Shown here: one piece after another, positions 40,386-49,884 of the stretch
Layout: each line of letters opens with the position of its first letter
Numbering within the stretch: position 1 is the first letter of the stretch
NCBI RefSeq assembly: GCF_021021415.1
Contig: NZ_JAINWJ010000019.1
Coordinates: 57,450 to 121,449, forward strand
DNA: 64,000 nt
Direction of reading: 5' to 3'
Origin: Martelella mediterranea
Lineage (GTDB): Bacteria > Pseudomonadota > Alphaproteobacteria > Rhizobiales > Rhizobiaceae
Notes under the pieces: model-generated
Database searches by the model: none
Told to the model about the DNA's origin: nothing
Seen by the model: the letters and a program-made list of their open reading frames with translations, nothing else
Program-made: the position numbers and the translations under genes

Positions 40386-41557
40386 GCTACCGCCTCCCAG
40401 GCCGCCCGCATTTCTGCAACGCCGGCGGCAGGCCCCCGGGGGTGGCCGAGAATACCGCCGCCCGCGGCGTGGATCAGATCGCGCGAGCCGAGCGCGCGAT
40501 AGGTCTCGGGCACCTGTTTCGGGGTCTGGCCGGAGGAAAATACCGGCATGATGATCGCCGGTTTCGAGGCGCCGAGCAGCTCCAGGCAGGACCGGGCCGA
40601 GCGGATCACGCTTTCATTGCTCTCGCAGAACTTGTTGTCGACGCCGTTCACATGGATATGGTCCGCGCCGGCAAGTCGCCAGAGTTTCGACCATGCCGGA
40701 AACGACCAGCCGAGCATCGGATGGCGGCTCAGCGCGCCCCAGCCGGCACGGTGGGCGTGAACCGGCAGCTCACTGTCGCGCGAAATCGCCATGAAGCCCG
40801 AAAGCCCGACAGCATTGAGCGACATCATGATGCATGTACCGCCGGCTTCGAGCACATGATCGCGCCGCCGCTTCATGTCGTCCACTTCGCCGGTGATATT
40901 GAAGGCGAACATCGGCAGTTTGCCGGTGCGCTCGGCATGCTGTTTCAGTCGTCTCATCACGGCATCCACGCGCTCATCGAAGGGACAGGCGGGGCCGTCG
41001 GCCTGCAACTCGTCGTCCTTGATGAAATCGAGCCCGGCCTCAGCCATGGTTTCGGCAAGGTCGGCCGTCTGTTCAGGCGTGAAGCCGACAGATGGCTTCA
41101 CGATCGTGCCGATCAATGGCCGGTCATAAACGCCTGATAATCGTCGCGTACCCTCGATGCCGAAACGCGGCCCCGGTCCGGCTGCGAGAAAGGCTTCCGG
41201 CAGGCGGATGTCATCAAGTCTCAGGCCGGAAAAGTCCTTCAGTTCGAACAGATTGCCGCCGATCACGATTGACAGATGCGGCACGGAAAGCCCGATGGTT
41301 GCCATCGGCCAGGACAGCGTCACGCGCGCGCGCCGGATCGATGCGCCTTGGCGCGCGCCCGGCAGCGACGGTTCGGCGACGGTTTCGAGGATTTCCAGGC
41401 TTTCAACCCGTGCTCCGGCGCGCTCCAGCAATTCCGGGGTCTCCCCGGGTACTTTTGTAAATGTGCCGGAGGATTGTTCGCCAGCCATGGTGGCGGCGAC
41501 CTTTTCCGGTTCGCCCGCCGTTTCGATGATGTAATCGGCTTCGATACGATCGCTCAA
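40382..41557 (-). CDS. oiaX: RuBisCO-like protein, 3-oxo-isoapionate-4-phosphate transcarboxylase/hydrolase-like
   Basis: A 391-residue form-IV RuBisCO-like protein. The barrel includes IGTIVKPSVGFT with Lys154 at the catalytic-lysine position (the usual second lysine is Ser). FIKDDELQADGP carries Lys180, Asp182 and Glu183, the carbamate/metal triad. PVHAHRAGWG and the phosphate loop HAAGGGILGHPRGPAAG follow. In apiose pathways such a protein converts 3-oxo-isoapionate 4-phosphate to 3-phosphoglycerate and glycolate; a decarboxylating variant also exists, and residues alone do not let me separate them. It overlaps both neighbours by 4 bases, tying it to the kinase and the dehydrogenase. Confidence 0.85.
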   Translation of the reverse strand: MSDRIEADYIIETAGEPEKVAATMAGEQSSGTFTKVPGETPELLERAGARVESLEILETVAEPSLPGARQGASIRRARVTLSWPMATIGLSVPHLSIVIGGNLFELKDFSGLRLDDIRLPEAFLAAGPGPRFGIEGTRRLSGVYDRPLIGTIVKPSVGFTPEQTADLAETMAEAGLDFIKDDELQADGPACPFDERVDAVMRRLKQHAERTGKLPMFAFNITGEVDDMKRRRDHVLEAGGTCIMMSLNAVGLSGFMAISRDSELPVHAHRAGWGALSRHPMLGWSFPAWSKLWRLAGADHIHVNGVDNKFCESNESVIRSARSCLELLGASKPAIIMPVFSSGQTPKQVPETYRALGSRDLIHAAGGGILGHPRGPAAGVAEMRAAWEAVA

Positions 41558-42591
41558 AGCGTATCTCCCTTGTCGATGTGAATGGTGGAACCGGTTGCGG
41601 CCGCGTCATAGGCCGAAAGCGCCAGCGTCAGCGTCTTGAGGTTGTCGGCGCCGGAAGGCTGCGCGGCGGCGCGGCCCGCCATCACATCGATCGCGTGGGT
41701 CTGAAAACGGATGACGCTGTCCTGGACGAAATGCCACGGGGCCTCACCCCAGACCGGAATTGCGGGGGCTTCGGCAAACACCTGCCGCCCGTCCTTCGTG
41801 TGCAGCGTCAGCTGACCGTCTGTTGCCAGCGCCAGCGTTCCCGCCTCGCCCTCGATCCAGGCGAGCGTGCGCGGAAACGGATCGGGATCGATCACCGAGC
41901 GGAACGAGCAGTCGCAGATCGTGGTGGTGCCGGTCTCGTGAACCAGCATGGCGGTGAAGGCATCCTCGCCGCGCACCTTCGGATTGAGCCGCTGGCTGTT
42001 GCAGGCAATCCGCGTGACATCGCCCATGAAATGGCGCGCGAGATCGAACAGATGCAGCCCCACATCCATGATCGTGAAGCGCTCGATTTCGGCGAGATAG
42101 GGCTGGTTGACGTAGTTGTCGAAGCCGTGGCGGAAGGAAAAGCGGGCGAATTGCGGCGGGCCGATCCGGCCCTCATCGACCATTTTCTTCAGCGTTACGA
42201 ACGGTTTCTGCCAGCGGAAATTTTCGTGAATGATCAGCGTCGCGCCTGCCGCGCGGGCAGCCTCGACCATCGCCTGCCCGTCTTCCAGCGTCTCGGCAAA
42301 CGGCTTCTGGCAGATTACTGTCTGCGCATGCTGCACGGCCTGCGATACCAGCGGGCGATGAGAGGGCGCGGAGGTGGCGATATCGACGAAATCGAGTTTC
42401 TCGCCCGCAAACAGAGCCTCCGCATCGTCATAAACGGCGGCGATGCCGAATTCCCTTGCCGCCTGCTCGGCGCGATCGCGATCACGGTCGCAGACGGCAA
42501 CAAGTTCGGCCTCTTCAAGTCCGCGCCAGGCGTGCAGGTGGTTTCGGGCAAAGAAGCCGCAGCCGATCAGTGCTCCTTTGAAAGATGCCAT
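41554..42591 (-). CDS. apsD: Gfo/Idh/MocA oxidoreductase, D-apiose dehydrogenase-like
   Basis: A 345-residue Gfo/Idh/MocA enzyme. The Rossmann start is GALIGCGFFARNHLHAWRGL, followed by ELVAVCDRDRDRAEQAAREF. The catalytic lysine is in ICQKPFAETLEDGQ and the DVGLHLFDLARHFMG stretch supplies the Asp/His pair. In this locus it would oxidise D-apiose at C1 to D-apionolactone with NAD. The start shares one base with the apionolactonase stop and the end overlaps the RuBisCO-like gene by 4 bases. Without the surrounding genes the family alone would not reveal the substrate. Confidence 0.8.
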   Translation of the reverse strand: MASFKGALIGCGFFARNHLHAWRGLEEAELVAVCDRDRDRAEQAAREFGIAAVYDDAEALFAGEKLDFVDIATSAPSHRPLVSQAVQHAQTVICQKPFAETLEDGQAMVEAARAAGATLIIHENFRWQKPFVTLKKMVDEGRIGPPQFARFSFRHGFDNYVNQPYLAEIERFTIMDVGLHLFDLARHFMGDVTRIACNSQRLNPKVRGEDAFTAMLVHETGTTTICDCSFRSVIDPDPFPRTLAWIEGEAGTLALATDGQLTLHTKDGRQVFAEAPAIPVWGEAPWHFVQDSVIRFQTHAIDVMAGRAAAQPSGADNLKTLTLALSAYDAAATGSTIHIDKGDTL

Positions 42592-44243
42592 CAGTTTTCC
42601 TCCGTGAATGTGACGTGTCTTGTGGCAGGGTCGACATGCAGCCTGCCAACGGATCCGCAGAGCGTCATTGCGCCATCGTCATGCTGGACAAGCTCCGTCG
42701 CAGCGCCCGCAAAGCGGGAAAGGGCCTCGATCATATCGGCAAGCGGGGTGGGCTCGCCGTTTGCATCATGGAGGCCAAGCGGACCGCGCGGAGCCGCAAG
42801 TGCCATCGCCTCGATGCCGCAAGCTGCCGCGAGCAGCACCGCACAGGCGGCAAACGCCGCGCCTTCCCCGGTAAAGTGGCGGCCGTCAAAGCCAGCCATG
42901 GTTTTCGGTCCGCCATCCGGATTGTCGGCCAGACCCGCGCCATACGGGTTTGATCGCATCGGGATCGCCACCAGTCCGAGCCGCTGGGGCCGCTTGCCGG
43001 CATGTGCCTTTGCCGAGGCGAAGATGTCGGGCAAGGCTTCCAATGTCTGGAAAACACTTGCCGTATCCGCCGCATGAACGATCGCGGAGGTGCCATAGGT
43101 AACGTAGTCGCCTAGCGCTTGCGGCGGCGGGCATCTGTTCAGTTCGGTGAAAAGCGTCAGCATACCGGCTCCGATCCGCGCGGCTGGAAAGGCTCGTGCC
43201 GCAGCCTTTACAGCGTCTTCCGGCGTAGGAGGATCCGGCCACGGCCCCTCCGGCTGATAGCTCTTGAGATAGGCGTCCGGCAAAGCGATGACATGACGGG
43301 GGGCCAGTCCGAGACGCGAGAGCCGTTCAGCAAAGGCGGCGAGCTCCGCTTCCGGATCGTCCCCGGTGATGTATTCAAGATCAAAGGGCGTACCGCCCGA
43401 AAGGTCGGAGAAGGCGGAAAGCGCGTCATCGGAAAATGGGTTGTCCGGTCCCTCACGCAGCAGCCAACCCGAAGGCTTGACCGGCGGCGCAGCAACAGTG
43501 CCTGGCTCGGCGATCAGCAGTAGTTCCGGGAGTCTGACGGTTTGCTGTTTCTGTGACGCGGATTGCGCCGGATCGCTCGACCCATTGCGCGAAAGGGTAA
43601 TGAATACTTCCTGCTCGATCCGCTCCCCGGCCTCAAGCCTCACCGGAACCGGCAGGGACAGGGGGCGGCAATAGGTCTTGTAGCTGGCATCGCTCCAGTT
43701 GCGCTGATCCTCCATCTCGAAGACCTCACCGGAAAACCGGTAGCTGCAGGCAATCGCGCCGATCCTGTGTTCCATGGCGGCTATGTCGCGCGCGGGTTGG
43801 GCAGGCGCGATCAGGGCCGGAAAATGGGTAGCGGTTTCGCGGCCATCGGAATGTTTCAGGTGCAGCGGCGCCCCCCTCAGGCCTGCGAGCGGATGCAGGA
43901 GGCAGAAGCCGGCCCGGTTGGTGGCAAAGCCGTGCTCGGCTTGCAGCCGGAAGCGGGCGGTGACCGAGAAGCCATTGCCCTCGCTCTCGAGCCGGATCGT
44001 CATTTCCTGTCGGGCTTGGCCGTCCGCAAGCCTGGCGGTGCGAGTGTAAAGCCACCCGCCTTCCGTCTTCACGAGGCTGGTGGCGATGCCATCCTCCTTC
44101 ATGGTGCCCCAGGAAGGATCGCGGACTGGCGCGCTCAGCCCGCGCAGGACCTCAACGCCGTCGAACACCAGCGATGTCAGTCCGGTTTCGCCGAAAACGG
44201 CGCCGAGAATGCCGTTTTCGGTATTAATTTCAATGTCCTTCAT
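42591..44243 (-). CDS. apnL: D-apionolactonase-like protein
   Basis: A 550-residue protein beginning MKDIEINTENGILGAVFGET, with a beta-rich N-terminal half (FCLLHPLAGLRGAPLHLKHS, DQRNWSDASYKTYCRPLSLP). A C-terminal TIM-barrel-like half follows (PDAYLKSYQPEGPWPDPPTP, FTELNRCPPPQALGDYVTYG). This two-part arrangement and length match the apionolactone hydrolase of known D-apiose operons. The start at 44243 is the first ATG of the similar region; GAGGAAACGG lies a little far upstream. It would open D-apionolactone to D-apionate. It diverges from the importer operon across the GntR-controlled promoter. Confidence 0.75.
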   Translation of the reverse strand: MKDIEINTENGILGAVFGETGLTSLVFDGVEVLRGLSAPVRDPSWGTMKEDGIATSLVKTEGGWLYTRTARLADGQARQEMTIRLESEGNGFSVTARFRLQAEHGFATNRAGFCLLHPLAGLRGAPLHLKHSDGRETATHFPALIAPAQPARDIAAMEHRIGAIACSYRFSGEVFEMEDQRNWSDASYKTYCRPLSLPVPVRLEAGERIEQEVFITLSRNGSSDPAQSASQKQQTVRLPELLLIAEPGTVAAPPVKPSGWLLREGPDNPFSDDALSAFSDLSGGTPFDLEYITGDDPEAELAAFAERLSRLGLAPRHVIALPDAYLKSYQPEGPWPDPPTPEDAVKAAARAFPAARIGAGMLTLFTELNRCPPPQALGDYVTYGTSAIVHAADTASVFQTLEALPDIFASAKAHAGKRPQRLGLVAIPMRSNPYGAGLADNPDGGPKTMAGFDGRHFTGEGAAFAACAVLLAAACGIEAMALAAPRGPLGLHDANGEPTPLADMIEALSRFAGAATELVQHDDGAMTLCGSVGRLHVDPATRHVTFTEEN

Positions 44244-44303
44244 GATGCGGACCGTTTCCTCGAATTTCGTTTCGGCGCAGCCTGACCGACTTTTTTGTTG
44301 CAT

Positions 44304-44323
44304 TACTGGCATACTGGTATAAT
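44304..44323. promoter_or_regulatory. Candidate GntR operator upstream of the apiose importer
   Basis: TACTGGCA and TACTGGTA are consecutive direct repeats (44304-44319), and ACTGGTATAAT (44313-44323) recurs with one change at 49885-49895 (reverse) and 49920-49930. It lies between the divergent lactonase and binding-protein genes. Confidence 0.6.
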
Positions 44324-44387
44324 AACAATATAACTGCAAGCCCGATTTCGGGCTGTGCAGTTCATCATTGCGAAAGGGGAGGAAAGC

Positions 44388-45383
44388 ATGAGGAAGTTTA
44401 TCTTGGCCGCAAGCGTTGCCGCTGCAGGCCTTCTGGCGAGCGGTGGAGCTTTTGCAGCAGATGGCAAAAGCATCTGTTTCGCCTATCAAACCCTCGAGAC
44501 CGAATTCTGGGTGGCCGGTCACAAGGCGATAACGAAATCGCTGGCCGACAAGGGCATTGAGGTCATCGAGGTCAACGCCAACGAGGATGCGAACCGGCAG
44601 CTGGAACAGGTGCGCGATTGCATCACACAGGGCGTCGACGGCATCATCATCATTCCGCAAGATGGCGAAAGCGTCATCAAGATGATCGCCGAGGCCAACG
44701 AGGCCGGCGTTCCCGTTGCCGTCTTCAATCGTCCGCCAAACCCGTCCAACCCGAATGACGCGATCGTCGTGGTTGCCGACAATGTCGCAATCGCCGAGGC
44801 CGCCGTCGAGCACCTGACCAAGGAAGCGCGCGCGCTCAATCTTGACCGCAAGGTGCAGCCTTTGATCATGGTCGGTGCCCTTGCCGATACCAATGCGATC
44901 GGCCGACGCGAGGGCTTCTTCAATGTCATCAACGCCAATCCCGACCTTTACGCCGAGCCGATCGAAGTGCCGACCGAGTGGGATGCAACGGTGGCGCTCG
45001 CCAATCTCGAAAGCGCGATGCAGGCCAATCCGGATGTCGACGTGATCTTCACATCCTCCGACTTCCTGTTCCCGCAGATCCGCGCTGTCTTGCTGCAGCA
45101 GGGACGCTGGGCGCCTTCGGGCGAGGAGAGCCACATGATCCTCGGCGGTCTGGATGGCGATGTCACGGCCTGCAATCTGATCCGCGAAGGCTATGTCGAT
45201 TCCACCGGCGTCCAGGATCTCTTCTTCGAAGCAGATTCAACCGTAGAGGCGCTGCTTGCGGCGATCGAGTCCGGCGACAAGACGCCGAACCAGATGATCA
45301 ACGACAAAGGCTTTGCCTTGACGCAGGACAACGAGCCCGAGCGCCACGCTGATATGTGGGGCTGTGTCCTGGCGGACCAGTAA
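44388..45383 (+). CDS. Periplasmic sugar-binding protein, CUT2 (probable D-apiose)
   Basis: A 331-residue periplasmic binding protein type I. The signal peptide (MRKFILAASVAAAGLLASGG) is cleaved near AFAADG. The mature part starts KSICFAYQTLETEFWVAGHK, with VDGIIIIPQDGESVIKMIAE and GVPVAVFNRPPNPSN in the cleft. GGGGAGGAAAGC precedes ATG 44388. It heads an importer operon opposite the apiose-degrading enzymes, so D-apiose is the best predicted ligand. A strong 12-bp hairpin follows at 45395-45429. Confidence 0.9.
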   Translation: MRKFILAASVAAAGLLASGGAFAADGKSICFAYQTLETEFWVAGHKAITKSLADKGIEVIEVNANEDANRQLEQVRDCITQGVDGIIIIPQDGESVIKMIAEANEAGVPVAVFNRPPNPSNPNDAIVVVADNVAIAEAAVEHLTKEARALNLDRKVQPLIMVGALADTNAIGRREGFFNVINANPDLYAEPIEVPTEWDATVALANLESAMQANPDVDVIFTSSDFLFPQIRAVLLQQGRWAPSGEESHMILGGLDGDVTACNLIREGYVDSTGVQDLFFEADSTVEALLAAIESGDKTPNQMINDKGFALTQDNEPERHADMWGCVLADQ

Positions 45384-45394
45384 TATGTAATAGA

Positions 45395-45429
45395 CGGAGC
45401 GCCGCTGCTTTGAGGAAAGCGGCGCTCCG
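45395..45429 (+). terminator. 12-bp perfect hairpin after the apiose binding-protein gene
   Basis: CGGAGCGCCGCT (45395-45406) is exactly complementary to AGCGGCGCTCCG (45418-45429) over an 11-base loop. It is located just after the binding-protein stop and before the permease gene, without a T-tract. Confidence 0.6.
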
Positions 45430-45533
45430 AACTGGCAATATACATCTGGACGCCTGAGCGAAAACGATCCGGCCTGGCGATGTGTAGGGCAAGCGGCTCT
45501 CGCCATCCGCCGCTTTGAACGGGAGGAGACCCC

Positions 45534-46610
45534 ATGACCAACCAGACCGCCTCTTCCGGCGGCAAAAGCAGCAACGACGGCCTCGTCCATGCGGTGCTGA
45601 CGTCACAGCATTTCGTGCTCTACGTGACGCTGGCATTCTTCGTGTTTCTGATTCCCTTCATCCCCAGTGTTGCCACGACCGGCAATCTCTCCAACCTTCT
45701 TTCCAATGTTTGGCCGCTGCTGGTGATCGCGGTCGGACAGACCTATGTCATGATCGTCGGCGGCATCGATCTCAGCCAGATCGCCGTGATTGCGGTGACA
45801 AGCGTGATCGGGGCCGCGGTTATGACGCTCGGCGTCGATCCGCGGATCTTCGAGGGCACGGTGCTTTGGGGAACGATCATCGGGCCTGAAGGCGGAATTC
45901 TTTCCGGCCATGCATGGTCGATGCCCGCCGCCGTGATCGTGATGCTCGCCGTTGGCGGTGCGATCGGCGCGCTGACCGGCTTTCTGATCGCGCGCTTTGC
46001 CATCCCGGCCTTCATGATGTCATTGATCGCCCTGCTTTTCTTCTCCGCCTTTGCGGTGTGGTTGACCCATTCGGAAAACGTCACAAACCTGCCGGCCTCC
46101 TTCAGCGTGATTGCCGAGCGCGGCTATGGCGGTTTCCTGTCTTGGTCGGCGCTGATCGCGATTTCGGTGGCCATCATCGCCCATATCGGCCTGTCGCGCA
46201 CCATTTTCGGCCGCTGGGTCTATGCCACCGGCATGAACCCCGGCGCATCGGCGATTTCCGGTGTGCCGGTGCGCCGTGTCATCATCCTGAGCTTCGTGGT
46301 TTCCGGTGTCTGCGCGGCGATTGGTTCGGTGCTCTATTCGGCGAGGCTCGAAATGGGGCGCCCCGCCTTCGGGGACAATATGAACCTTCTGCTCGACGTT
46401 GTCGGCGCCACGGTCATCGGCGGAACAAGCCTTTTCGGCGGGTCGGGCAAGATCCTGTGGACCGTATACGGCGTTCTGTTGTTCACGCTGCTTTCGAACG
46501 CGCTCAACCTGATGAATCTTTCCTTTTTCGCGGTCTTCATCGTCAAGGGCGGCGTTATTCTGCTGGCGGCCTATCTCGACGTCTGGCGGCGGGAGGCGGC
46601 GCTCAAATGA
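45534..46610 (+). CDS. ABC sugar transporter permease 1 (RbsC-like, CUT2)
   Basis: A 358-residue permease with around ten membrane segments. LLVIAVGQTYVMIVGGIDLS is the CUT2 signature, followed by QIAVIAVTSVIGAAVMT. The C-terminal GGTSLFGGSGKILWTVYGVL is also characteristic. GGGAGGAG precedes ATG 45534. The stop overlaps the ATPase start by 4 bases. A second, different permease follows the ATPase, so the channel is probably a heterodimer, unlike the single-permease importer at 20010. Confidence 0.92.
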   Translation: MTNQTASSGGKSSNDGLVHAVLTSQHFVLYVTLAFFVFLIPFIPSVATTGNLSNLLSNVWPLLVIAVGQTYVMIVGGIDLSQIAVIAVTSVIGAAVMTLGVDPRIFEGTVLWGTIIGPEGGILSGHAWSMPAAVIVMLAVGGAIGALTGFLIARFAIPAFMMSLIALLFFSAFAVWLTHSENVTNLPASFSVIAERGYGGFLSWSALIAISVAIIAHIGLSRTIFGRWVYATGMNPGASAISGVPVRRVIILSFVVSGVCAAIGSVLYSARLEMGRPAFGDNMNLLLDVVGATVIGGTSLFGGSGKILWTVYGVLLFTLLSNALNLMNLSFFAVFIVKGGVILLAAYLDVWRREAALK

Positions 46611-48130
46611 ACACGACAGCACGCGAACCGCTTCTCGAATTCAAGGGCCTGGGCAAGAGCTTCTTCGGCGTTCAGGTGGTCAAGGGCGTCGACCTTGCGC
46701 TGGGGCGCGGCGAAATCCTGTGTCTTGTCGGCGAAAACGGCGCCGGCAAATCGACCATGATGAACATGCTGGGCGGGGTGCATATTCCCGATGAGGGGAT
46801 AATGCTGCTCGCCGGCGAACCCTATGCGCCGGAAAAGCCCGCGGATGCGAGCGCGGCCGGCATCGCCTTCATTCATCAGGAACTGAACCTTTTCGGCAAC
46901 CTTTCCATTGCCGAGAACATATTGCTGAACCGGTTGCCGCATATCGGCAGGCTGCCGATCGTCAACCGCCGACGGATGCGGCGCGAGGCCGAAGAGGCGA
47001 TGCGCCAGGTCGGGCTCGACCTTTCTCCCGACACCAAGGTTGATACGCTTGCGCCTGGCGAAAAGCAGCTTGTCGAGATTGCCAAGGCGCTGGCGCTTGA
47101 CGCCCGGATCATCATTCTCGATGAGCCCACCACATCGCTGACGACCCGCGAAACCGAAGTGCTTTTCGCGCTGTTGAAACGGCTGCGCGCCGAAGGCCGG
47201 TCGATGATCTACATCAGCCATGTGCTGGCCGATGTCATGGCGCTTGCCGACCAGATCCTCGTGCTGCGCGACGGAAGCCGTGTCGATGGCGGGCCGACAG
47301 GCGAATTCGATATCGACCGCATGATTCTCAGCATGGTCGGCCGCTCGCTTGAGCAGTTGTTTCCCGAGCGCCACGCCGCAATCGGCGCGCCGGTGCTCGA
47401 AGTTGAAAATCTCAGCCAGCCCGGCGTTATCCGCGATATTTCCTTCTCGTTGAAGCGGGGCGAGGTATTGGGCTTCTTCGGCCTGATGGGCGCCGGGCGG
47501 TCGGAAATGGCCCGCGTCCTCTTCGGTCTGGATCCGCACAGCAGCGGGCGCATCGCACTGAACGGCGAGGCGCTGCCGGACGATGGAGCCCGCGATCGTG
47601 TGGCCCGCGGCATGGCCTTCGTCACCGAGGACCGCCGCCATGAAGGCTTGCTGATGGACAGTTCCATCCGTGACAACATGGCGCTTGTCAGCCTCGGCCG
47701 GTTTGCCGGCGCCGGCGGTATGGTGAAGGCCGACGCGCTGTCCGAGGAAATCGGCGACATGTCGTCCAGACTGCGGTTGCGCACCGGCGACCCCACGCTT
47801 TCCATTCCTGTTCACAGTCTCTCCGGCGGCAACCAGCAGAAGGTCGTGATCGGCAAATGGGTGATGAACAGGCCTGAAGTGCTGATCATGGATGAGCCGA
47901 CGCGCGGGATCGATGTCGGAGCGAAATATGAGGTGTTCACGATCATGAACCAGCTCGCGGAAGAGGGTGTCGGCATCCTCTATATCTCCTCCGAACTCGA
48001 TGAATTGATCGGCGTTGCCGACCGCATTCTCGTGATGCATCAAGGCATGCTGAGTGCGAGCTTCGAGCGCGGTCAATTCGACCGCCAGGCCATCCTTTCG
48101 GCAGCCTTCGGCGGGAGGAAAGCAGCATGA
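46607..48130 (+). CDS. ABC transporter ATP-binding protein with two nucleotide-binding domains (RbsA-like)
   Basis: A 507-residue double ATPase. The first domain has Walker A GENGAGKST and Walker B IIILDEPTTSL. It reads LAPGEKQLVEIAKAL where the LSGGQ signature is expected, a common degeneration in RbsA N-halves. The second domain has FFGLMGAGRSEMARVLFGLD as a degenerate Walker A, LSGGNQQKVVIGKW as signature and VLIMDEPTRGIDVG as Walker B. ATG 46607 overlaps the upstream stop as ATGA, and the end overlaps the second permease in the same way. It powers the apiose importer. Confidence 0.93.
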   Translation: MNTTAREPLLEFKGLGKSFFGVQVVKGVDLALGRGEILCLVGENGAGKSTMMNMLGGVHIPDEGIMLLAGEPYAPEKPADASAAGIAFIHQELNLFGNLSIAENILLNRLPHIGRLPIVNRRRMRREAEEAMRQVGLDLSPDTKVDTLAPGEKQLVEIAKALALDARIIILDEPTTSLTTRETEVLFALLKRLRAEGRSMIYISHVLADVMALADQILVLRDGSRVDGGPTGEFDIDRMILSMVGRSLEQLFPERHAAIGAPVLEVENLSQPGVIRDISFSLKRGEVLGFFGLMGAGRSEMARVLFGLDPHSSGRIALNGEALPDDGARDRVARGMAFVTEDRRHEGLLMDSSIRDNMALVSLGRFAGAGGMVKADALSEEIGDMSSRLRLRTGDPTLSIPVHSLSGGNQQKVVIGKWVMNRPEVLIMDEPTRGIDVGAKYEVFTIMNQLAEEGVGILYISSELDELIGVADRILVMHQGMLSASFERGQFDRQAILSAAFGGRKAA

Positions 48131-49110
48131 ACCTGCATCGGATCACCAATTTCGCGCTGGCCCATGCGCCGGCGCTGCTGTTCATCGTCATCTTTATGGT
48201 GTTCGGGGCGCTGTCCGACCGGTTCCTGCAATTCCAGAGTTTCGAGAACATCGTCAAGCAGGCAAGCTTCATCGGCATTGTCGCGATCGGCATGACCTTC
48301 GTGATGCTGACTGGCGGCATTGATCTTTCGGTCGGCACCAACATGTATCTGTCCTCGGTGATCGCCGGCCTGCTGATGCGTGATTTCGGCGTTTCGCCCG
48401 CCATCGCCGCCATCGGGGCGATGGCCACAGGGTTCGTTTTCGGCGGCATCAATGCCTTTTTCATCGTCAGGCTCCGAATGGTGCCCTTCATCGTCACGCT
48501 CGGCATGCTGGTCGCCGGGCGCGGCGTCGGCCTTCTGCTCACCCAGTCCCGCGGCGTGATCTTGCCCAATGATCTGCTGACATTTGGCGCGGGCCGGACC
48601 TTCGGTCTGCCGAACCCGATCATCGTGTTTCTGCTGGTTGCCGTGCTCGGCCATATCGTGCTGACCAGAACCCGTGTCGGGCGTCATATCTATGCCGTGG
48701 GCAACGATATCAAGGCGGCAACGCGCGCCGGCATTGCGGTGGGGCGCACGCTGGTCTCGGCCTATCTTGTCTGCGGCGTCTGCGCGGCCCTTGGGGGCTT
48801 CATTTCGGTATCGCAGCTTGGCATCGTCAATGCCGGCTTCGGCGAGTTTTCCGAACTCTATGCCATCGCGGCCGCGGTGCTGGGCGGCGCGAGCCTGTTC
48901 GGCGGGGTCGGAACCGTACTGCCGGGAACGGTGCTCGGCGCGGTACTGATCCAGATGGTGCAATCCGGCCTGGTTTTCCTGCGGGTCGACATCTATCTTC
49001 AACCGCTGGTCCAGTCAGCGATCATCCTGCTCGCGGTTGTTATCGATTCCGTGCGCAACCGGATGATTACGCTGAGAAGCCGGCGCAAGATCCGCGTCGA
49101 CGAGGAATAG
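48127..49110 (+). CDS. ABC sugar transporter permease 2 (RbsC-like, CUT2)
   Basis: A 327-residue permease. The signature is FIGIVAIGMTFVMLTGGIDL followed by SVGTNMYLSSVIAGLL. The conserved C-terminal GASLFGGVGTVLPGTVLGAV and the final basic tail (RNRMITLRSRRKIRVDEE) are visible. It is translationally coupled to the ATPase gene by a 4-base overlap and ends 5 bp before the convergent GntR gene. With permease 1 it should form the membrane channel for D-apiose. Confidence 0.92.
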   Translation: MNLHRITNFALAHAPALLFIVIFMVFGALSDRFLQFQSFENIVKQASFIGIVAIGMTFVMLTGGIDLSVGTNMYLSSVIAGLLMRDFGVSPAIAAIGAMATGFVFGGINAFFIVRLRMVPFIVTLGMLVAGRGVGLLLTQSRGVILPNDLLTFGAGRTFGLPNPIIVFLLVAVLGHIVLTRTRVGRHIYAVGNDIKAATRAGIAVGRTLVSAYLVCGVCAALGGFISVSQLGIVNAGFGEFSELYAIAAAVLGGASLFGGVGTVLPGTVLGAVLIQMVQSGLVFLRVDIYLQPLVQSAIILLAVVIDSVRNRMITLRSRRKIRVDEE

Positions 49111-49115
49111 CGCCG

Positions 49116-49865
49116 TCAGGCCGGATCATCAAACGGACGGTAAAGCGTGTTGGCGCGGGACAGATGGTGGCGCATCGCCTGGTCCGCCGCTTGGCCGTCG
49201 CCTGCTTCTATGGCGGCGATGATCGCGCGATGCTCCTCAAGCGTTACCTTTTCAAGGCCGGTGGTCCGAACGGCTGCAGGGTGAAACCTTTCAAGCCAGG
49301 CAAAAATTGCCCGCACCACCGAGGCCATCAGCAGATTGCCGGAAATCTCGGCAAGCCGTCCATGAAAGTTGCCATCCATTTCCATAAAGCGCGGCGTTTC
49401 TTCTGTAAGTTCAGCCTGCTGCGCGACAATCGCCTTCAGGTCCGCGACGTCTGTCCCCGTCGCCTTTTCGGCGGCGATGCGGGCAAGCTGGGCTTCCATC
49501 AGTAGCCGCGCTTCCTTCAGTTGCGCCAGAACATTCGAATCATAGGTCAGCACATGGTGCATGGTCAGCGCAAGCTGCTCGGCAAGCAGATCAAGCTGAG
49601 GTTCGGCGACACGGGGGCGTTCGCCATGTCGGACTTGAATGAGACCGAGGTTCTGGAGCGATTGCATCGCCTCGCGGATCGCCGGCCGGCCAACACCCAG
49701 CGCTTCCATAAGTTCGCGCTCGGACGGCAGCGGCGCGCCGGGGGGCAGGTGCCCCTCCTCGATTTCCGCCAGCAACCGCTCGCGCACTTCATCGGACAGT
49801 TTTTTCTTCCGAATGATTTCTTTTTTCAACTCGCAGACTCCGGTCCAGTGAAGCGATTTGGCCAT
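49116..49865 (-). CDS. GntR (FadR subfamily) regulator of the apiose locus
   Basis: A 249-residue regulator. The winged helix covers about residues 15-85 (LSDEVRERLLAEIEEGHLPP, LPSERELMEALGVGRPAIRE, AMQSLQNLGLIQVRHGERP). The FCD domain holds FMEMDGNFHGRLAEISGN and EEHRAIIAAIEAGD with its metal histidines. ATG 49865 is preferred; a longer frame to 49949 would overlap both operator-like sites. Copies of the ACTGGTATA motif upstream of this gene/apnO (49885-49930) and of the importer/lactonase pair (44313) indicate it represses all transcripts of the locus. Confidence 0.88.
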   Translation of the reverse strand: MAKSLHWTGVCELKKEIIRKKKLSDEVRERLLAEIEEGHLPPGAPLPSERELMEALGVGRPAIREAMQSLQNLGLIQVRHGERPRVAEPQLDLLAEQLALTMHHVLTYDSNVLAQLKEARLLMEAQLARIAAEKATGTDVADLKAIVAQQAELTEETPRFMEMDGNFHGRLAEISGNLLMASVVRAIFAWLERFHPAAVRTTGLEKVTLEEHRAIIAAIEAGDGQAADQAMRHHLSRANTLYRPFDDPA

Positions 49866-49884
49866 CTTAGCAGAAGTTCTACAG

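Noticed and set aside
42591..45134. An 847-codon frame covering the apionolactonase and its upstream region
   Set aside because: Only the part from 44243 has protein-like composition; the upstream portion is antisense to the binding-protein gene.
45914..46606. A plus-strand frame joined to the double ATPase
   Set aside because: It is an alternate frame of the permease gene and highly arginine-rich; the ATPase starts at the ATGA overlap at 46607.
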